NCBI GenBank assembly: GCA_018622675.1 | Contig: CP076020.1 | Coordinates: 62,001 to 126,000, forward strand | DNA: 64,000 nt | Reading direction: 5' to 3' | Origin: Mycoplasmatota bacterium | GTDB taxonomy: Bacteria; Bacillota_I; Bacilli_A; Izemoplasmatales; Hujiaoplasmataceae | In this document: positions 60,313-64,000 of the stretch, in pieces | How positions within the stretch are numbered: the stretch's first letter is position 1 | Layout: each line of letters begins with the position of its first letter | The notes under the pieces: generated by a model | Database searches by the model: none | Seen by the model: the letters and a program-made list of their open reading frames with translations, nothing else | Told to the model about the DNA's origin: nothing | Program-made: the position numbers and the translations under genes

Positions 60313-60645
60313 ATGATTATTGTATTACCTATAAAAGAAGAAAGTGAAAAATCTATTGTATCAGATCAGTTAGGAAGAGCAAACTATTTTTATGTTTATC
60401 ATAGTGAAAATGATGAGGGAGTGATATTCAAAAATACTTTCTTAAATGAAAATCATGGTGCAGGTGTTAAGACAGCTGAGTTTTTACTAAAACAAAACGC
60501 TGATGTTCTTATTACACCGAGAATTGGTGAAAAAGCCCTAGAAATCTTGCTTGAAACTAAGGTAAAAATCTTTAAGTCAAATGCAAAAATAGTCAAAGAA
60601 AATATTAAAGACTATTTAAATGGAGATTTAGAGGAATTATACTAA
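60313..60645 (+). CDS. NifX/NifB-like (dinitrogenase iron-molybdenum cofactor family) protein
   Basis: 110 residues of the dinitrogenase iron-molybdenum cofactor superfamily (NifX, NafY, and the Mo-Cu orange protein). The beginning IIVLPIKEESEKSIVSDQLG, then NENHGAGVKTAEFLLKQNAD and VLITPRIGEKALEIL fit. No nitrogenase genes are near, so it is more likely of the orange-protein type that binds a metal-sulfur cluster. Its last base overlaps the next gene's ATG (TAATG). Confidence 0.85.
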   Translation: MIIVLPIKEESEKSIVSDQLGRANYFYVYHSENDEGVIFKNTFLNENHGAGVKTAEFLLKQNADVLITPRIGEKALEILLETKVKIFKSNAKIVKENIKDYLNGDLEELY

Positions 60646-61472
60646 TGCAAATTGCAGTTTTGAGTGGTAAAGGTGGCGCAGGAAAAACACTGTTGGCAGT
60701 AAATCTTGCCAATCTAATTGAAGGTTCTACTTTTTTAGATTGTGATGTAGAAGAACCCAATGGTGTTTTTTATTTTGCGGATACCTATAATAAAGAAGAA
60801 GTTTATACCAAAATACCAGTTATTAATGATCATTTATGTAAACATTGTAATAAATGTGTAGATTTTTGTAGATACAATGCTTTAATTGATTTTTTAGGCA
60901 AAGTAAAAGTCTTACCTAGTTTATGTCATTCGTGTGGTGGGTGTCAATTAGTATGTCCACATGGAGCGATTAAAGAAAAGGATGAGTTATTAGGATATAT
61001 TAATTATACAAGTGTTCGTGACCATAAAATATTTGGTGGAGAGTTAAGAATTGGTAAAGAAACGGGTGTTTCTATTATTGAAAAAATATTAGCTAAAGCA
61101 AATACCAATGAAGATTCTGTTATTGATTGCCCACCGGGTAATGGTTGTAGTGTGATGGAAAGTATAAGTGATGCTGATTATTGTGTTTTAGTAAGCGAAC
61201 CCACGGTATTTGGGTTAGAAAACCTAAAAATGGTCTATGATTTAACAAAAATATATAAGAAAAAATCAGGTATTGTTATTAATAAGGCTGTCGAAGATAA
61301 TGGGTTGGTAGAAGCTTATGCGAAAGAAATTCATATTCCAATTTTAGGTTATATTCCATTTGATAAGAATTTGGCGCTATCTAATTCAAAATTAGAAATG
61401 GTTTCTAATGGGGCTTTTAAATCATACTTTGATCATGTATTAAATCGGATTAAAAAAGAGGTCAGCATATGA
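60645..61472 (+). CDS. MinD-superfamily P-loop ATPase with two inserted [4Fe-4S] ferredoxin motifs (1)
   Basis: 275 residues. The deviant Walker A LSGKGGAGKTLLA is at the N terminus, with DCDVEEPNG after. An inserted ferredoxin module has two cluster motifs, CKHCNKCVDFC and CHSCGGCQLVC (near residues 65-110). The C-terminal part holds VIDCPPGNGCSVME. Such ATPases are part of the orange-protein complex operon in anaerobes, thought to build or insert a metal cluster or divide cells. Overlaps both neighbours by 1 and 4 bases. Confidence 0.92.
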   Translation: MQIAVLSGKGGAGKTLLAVNLANLIEGSTFLDCDVEEPNGVFYFADTYNKEEVYTKIPVINDHLCKHCNKCVDFCRYNALIDFLGKVKVLPSLCHSCGGCQLVCPHGAIKEKDELLGYINYTSVRDHKIFGGELRIGKETGVSIIEKILAKANTNEDSVIDCPPGNGCSVMESISDADYCVLVSEPTVFGLENLKMVYDLTKIYKKKSGIVINKAVEDNGLVEAYAKEIHIPILGYIPFDKNLALSNSKLEMVSNGAFKSYFDHVLNRIKKEVSI

Positions 61473-62311
61473 AACAGTTACTAATATTAAGTGGTAAAGG
61501 CGGTACTGGTAAAACCACGATTGCAAGTAGTTTTATCCGATTGGCAAAGAGTAAACAATTTGCTGATTGTGATGTTGAAGCTCCAAACCTCCACTTAATG
61601 TATAAAAAAGGAAGTAAAGATTCAAAACCATACTATGGTTTAAAAAAAGCATTTATTGATCAAGATGTATGTGTAGAATGTGGTCTTTGTAAAGACCATT
61701 GTAGATTTAATGCTATTACAGATGATGATGGTTATAAAGTCAATCCATTTAAATGCGAAGGTTGTGGGGTTTGTGGATATGTGTGTCCTGCGAATGCTAT
61801 CGATTTTCAACAAAGTACGGATGGAAGTATTGATTTATATCAAGATAACTATAGGTTTTCAACTGGTAGTTTGAAAATGGGTAGTGGTAATTCCGGCTTA
61901 TTAGTGAGTGAAGTTAAAAAGCAGTTACAAGATAGTGAAGGTTTAACTATCATTGATGGTCCTCCTGGCATTGGATGTCCTGTCATTGCTTCCATGAGTG
62001 GTGTGGATTTTATTTTGGTTGTTACAGAACCATCTATGTCTGGATTTAGTGATATGAAAAGAATGATAGAGACTATTCGAAAAACTAAAACCCCTTTAGC
62101 AGTTTGTATCAATAAATATGATATTAATAAAGATATCTCAAACAATATAAAAGATTATCTATATGAAAACAATATAAATTTTATTGGTGAATTGCCTTTC
62201 GATAAAGAAGTAAATAATTTAATTAATCAAAGCATTTCTTTAGTAGACACTGATAATCCAGTAGGAGTTGAGATTAAAAATATCTATAAACAAGTCATAG
62301 ATTTAATGTAG
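61469..62311 (+). CDS. MinD-superfamily P-loop ATPase with two inserted [4Fe-4S] ferredoxin motifs (2)
   Basis: 280 residues, a paralogue of the preceding gene. Deviant Walker A LSGKGGTGKTTIA, DCDVEAPNLHL, ferredoxin motifs CVECGLCKDHC and CEGCGVCGYVCP, then IIDGPPGIGCPVIAS. A pair of this kind probably forms a heterodimer. It begins at ATGA overlapping the stop of its partner and ends at a strong terminator. Confidence 0.92.
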   Translation: MKQLLILSGKGGTGKTTIASSFIRLAKSKQFADCDVEAPNLHLMYKKGSKDSKPYYGLKKAFIDQDVCVECGLCKDHCRFNAITDDDGYKVNPFKCEGCGVCGYVCPANAIDFQQSTDGSIDLYQDNYRFSTGSLKMGSGNSGLLVSEVKKQLQDSEGLTIIDGPPGIGCPVIASMSGVDFILVVTEPSMSGFSDMKRMIETIRKTKTPLAVCINKYDINKDISNNIKDYLYENNINFIGELPFDKEVNNLINQSISLVDTDNPVGVEIKNIYKQVIDLM

Positions 62312-62339
62312 AGTGATATCAAGCATATCACTCTTTTTA
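62310..62339 (+). terminator. Terminator of the orange-protein-like operon
   Basis: AGAGTGATAT and ATATCACTCT pair around CAAGC, followed by TTTTTAT. Confidence 0.88.
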
Positions 62340-62351
62340 TATTTATGAATA

Positions 62352-62360
62352 TGTTATAAT
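62352..62360 (+). promoter_or_regulatory. Extended -10 promoter before the membrane-protein gene
   Basis: TGTTATAAT at 62352-62360; start codon 32 bases downstream. Confidence 0.6.
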
Positions 62361-62391
62361 TTTCTTAAATAAGAGTTGCGAGGTGTTGTAC

Positions 62392-62871
62392 ATGTTTAAA
62401 ACAATTTTATTGATGCAAAAGGAAAGAAAATATTTGATTCAAGGTTCTATTGTTTTTGTTGTATTTTTGGGTCTGTATTTTTTATTAGATCAACTCAATA
62501 TAGGTTATGCACAAATGGTGATGGATTATGGCTGGCCATTGGTGATTGGGAATATTCTTTTAAATATTTTGATGGCTTTTATTAGTGCTTTTATGTGGAA
62601 TGTTTCAACTACCTTAGTGAAATTAACTGGAAAAGAAGGTAAAGGAACCTTTATGTCTGGTTTTGCATTCCTATTTGGGATGCTAACATATGGATGCACG
62701 CCGTGTGTTATTGCGTTTTTTTCTACAATAGGTATCACCTTTGCTGTGGCAGCTTTGCCTTTAGCTGGTCTACCATATAAACTCATAGCTCTTTTATTAC
62801 TTGTACTTGGATTCTTTTGGCTCAAGTATGAAACGAATCATGTAAAATGTAAAATAAAAACCAAAGAATAG
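62392..62871 (+). CDS. Hypothetical four-helix membrane protein with GCTPC motif
   Basis: 159 residues with four hydrophobic segments (about 17-36, 45-70, 95-125, 128-148). I do not recognise a named family. A pair of cysteines in TYGCTPCVIAFFSTIGIT at the edge of the third helix recalls vicinal cysteine sites of metal or redox membrane proteins, and a further Cys is near the C terminus (HVKCKIK). AGGTG lies 6 bases before ATG at 62392. The gene has its own promoter and terminator, next to the iron-sulfur ATPase operon. Confidence 0.65.
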   Translation: MFKTILLMQKERKYLIQGSIVFVVFLGLYFLLDQLNIGYAQMVMDYGWPLVIGNILLNILMAFISAFMWNVSTTLVKLTGKEGKGTFMSGFAFLFGMLTYGCTPCVIAFFSTIGITFAVAALPLAGLPYKLIALLLLVLGFFWLKYETNHVKCKIKTKE

Positions 62872-62898
62872 GTAAATATTTACTTATTCTTTTTTTAT
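62863..62898 (+). terminator. Terminator after the GCTPC membrane protein
   Basis: AAGAATAGGTAAA pairs with TTTACTTATTCTT (one G-T), followed by TTTTTATTT. Confidence 0.78.
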
Positions 62899-62953
62899 TT
62901 GATAATTTGAATAAATGATATGTGTTATTCTTTTAAGTTTAAAGAATATGTAA

Positions 62954-62959
62954 TATAAT
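62954..62959 (+). promoter_or_regulatory. -10 element before the final lipoprotein gene
   Basis: TATAAT at 62954-62959, preceded at 17 bases by a poor TTTTAA. An inverted repeat TTCTTT/AAAGAA (62928-62946) overlaps that region. Confidence 0.5.
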
Positions 62960-63030
62960 AGAGATAAGAATGAATGCTTTATGAATGAAATGATTAGTAA
63001 GCAAATTAGATTTTTTTGGGAGGTATTTTA

Positions 63031-64000
63031 ATGAAAAAATTATGGATTATACTGTTAGCCGTATTGACTTCTTTTGTGATTGTGTCATGTAATAATGATG
63101 AAACAACAGAGATTGAATATAATTTAAATGAACAATTAGATGTACCAAATAACTTGAGTGTTGATGAAGACTCAAAAATTTTAACTTGGTCTCCAGTAGA
63201 TAATGCTTTGAGATATAATGTTTATATTGATGGTGAATTGGAAGCTGAAGTTACAAATACATCTTTTGATTTTTCAGCTTTGTCTGCAAGTAGATTATTG
63301 TTTACCATAAAAGCTATGGCGCCAACGGGTATTCAAAATTCTGAAGTTAGTACAACTATTGCATATGTAGCTAACCGTGAGAGTGAAGTTTCTAAAATGA
63401 AATTATCTATTCAGTCTAGTGGTATGAATATTAAGGATGAGGATGCTTTTGCTAGTGAACTTGTTAATAAAGGGATGCTATCTGATGATTTTGAAAGCAT
63501 GATGGATGTAATAGATGATATTCAAATACTAATAGATGCTGTGGAAAAAGATTTGAGTAATATTTATAATGAAATTAATCTTTTTATAGACACAGTAGAT
63601 ATGACTATGGTAGAAGCTTTTGTATCTTCTTTAATAAAAGTAGAATTAAGAGCAATGATAGCATCTGAACTTGAAAATTATCAACCAAGTTCTGGTGTCA
63701 TACAATCTGAAGAGTCAATGGAAGAATTACAGGATCTGCTTGATTTTATTGATGATGAAGGAGATCAAGCTGTTAAATCAGCAATGATTGTTATAGAGTA
63801 TTTAGTTGAAGTAGAGACAAATATGGATAGTGAACTGATTTCTAATATGGAAACTATTGTTGATTCAGAAGATATTTCAAACGCTAATGTTGATGTTTTG
63901 GTTAAAGTTAAAAATGATCTTATAACAAACTTTAAAGACAATCTTCCTGAGTTACAAGATATTATTGTATTAAATTCAACTTTATTGGCTTTTATAAATG
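63031..64000 (+). CDS. FN3-like lipoprotein, 3' truncated by window edge
   Basis: An open frame of at least 323 codons runs off the window. The N terminus MKKLWIILLAVLTSFVIVSC is a lipoprotein signal, with Cys20 as the lipidated residue. Residues about 38-110 look like a fibronectin type III domain (VPNNLSVDEDSKILTWSPV, then RYNVYIDGELEAEV and LFTIKAMAPTG). After that the sequence is acidic and helical, with no recognisable domain so far. GGGAGG precedes ATG. It is expected to be on the cell surface; function unknown. Confidence 0.75.
   Translation, partial: MKKLWIILLAVLTSFVIVSCNNDETTEIEYNLNEQLDVPNNLSVDEDSKILTWSPVDNALRYNVYIDGELEAEVTNTSFDFSALSASRLLFTIKAMAPTGIQNSEVSTTIAYVANRESEVSKMKLSIQSSGMNIKDEDAFASELVNKGMLSDDFESMMDVIDDIQILIDAVEKDLSNIYNEINLFIDTVDMTMVEAFVSSLIKVELRAMIASELENYQPSSGVIQSEESMEELQDLLDFIDDEGDQAVKSAMIVIEYLVEVETNMDSELISNMETIVDSEDISNANVDVLVKVKNDLITNFKDNLPELQDIIVLNSTLLAFIN

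Noticed and set aside
60313-62311. Nitrogen fixation cluster
   Set aside because: Only a NifX-like protein and MinD-type ATPases are present; no nifH, nifD, nifK, nifE or nifN.

Overview
The window is a contiguous piece of an AT-rich bacterial chromosome with dense, mostly plus-strand operons. The organism reads as a free-living, low-GC, Firmicutes/Mollicutes-type bacterium. Genes begin with strong AAGGAG-type ribosome sites. Promoters are TTGACA-17-TATAAT or extended -10. Rho-independent terminators are plentiful. The standard code is used: many genes end in TGA and the only tRNA-Trp has a CCA anticodon, so this is not the Mycoplasma code. Citrate lyase, a V-type ATPase, arginine deiminase, tryptophanase, acetate kinase, a secreted nuclease and a nucleoside importer point to an anaerobic fermenter that scavenges organic compounds. 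My best guess is an Izemoplasmatales/Haloplasma/Acholeplasma-like lineage. That is an inference from content; there is no rRNA gene here to test it.

Layout. 1-2440: end of a citrate lyase cluster (citF fragment, fused citXG). 2515-5475: tRNA-Val, tRNA-Thr, a MATE exporter, an alkaline-phosphatase-superfamily protein and tRNA-Tyr. 5639-5854: small metal-binding protein. 5967-14493: nine-gene V-type ATPase operon (G/H-C-I-K-F-E-A-B-D), followed by tRNA-Trp. 14895-22679: assorted small enzymes and membrane proteins, a phosphodiesterase, an EF-G paralogue and a DegV fatty-acid-binding protein. 22897-23250: tRNA-His, Gln, Lys, Leu. 23329-24415 (minus): DUF3137-like protein and YidD. 24559-31288: a secreted endonuclease I lipoprotein next to a complete BMP-type nucleoside ABC importer. 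31456-41067: YtxK-like methylase, leucyl aminopeptidase, acetate kinase, DUF975, a surface protein, DnaE and phosphofructokinase. 41090-44778: radical SAM protein (minus) and UvrB. 44966-46863: an unusual operon of two tiny related peptides, a VanZ-like protein, a DUF2089 regulator and a SHOCT-like protein. 47009-51928: RlmD, GrpB-like, and a cation antiporter/YjbQ/K+ channel operon. 51973-57175: heliorhodopsin (minus), a FakA-FakB-like fusion, DUF1295, class II photolyase and DUF2177. 57326-59944: tryptophanase plus arginine deiminase. 60071-62311: an orange-protein-like operon (DUF5320, NifX-like, two ferredoxin-containing MinD ATPases). The window ends in a membrane protein and a truncated FN3 lipoprotein.

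The parts fit a picture of external DNA being cut by a lipoprotein nuclease and imported as nucleosides, amino acids and citrate being fermented with ATP made by acetate kinase and phosphofructokinase, and a V-ATPase handling ion gradients. The photobiology cluster (heliorhodopsin, photolyase, DUF1295, DUF2177) suggests light or photo-oxidative stress response in a lineage where this is not expected. The strongest candidates for something undescribed are that light cluster, the twin-microprotein/VanZ/DUF2089 operon, and a shared ribosome-site/hairpin/start-codon architecture in front of both ackA and tnaA.
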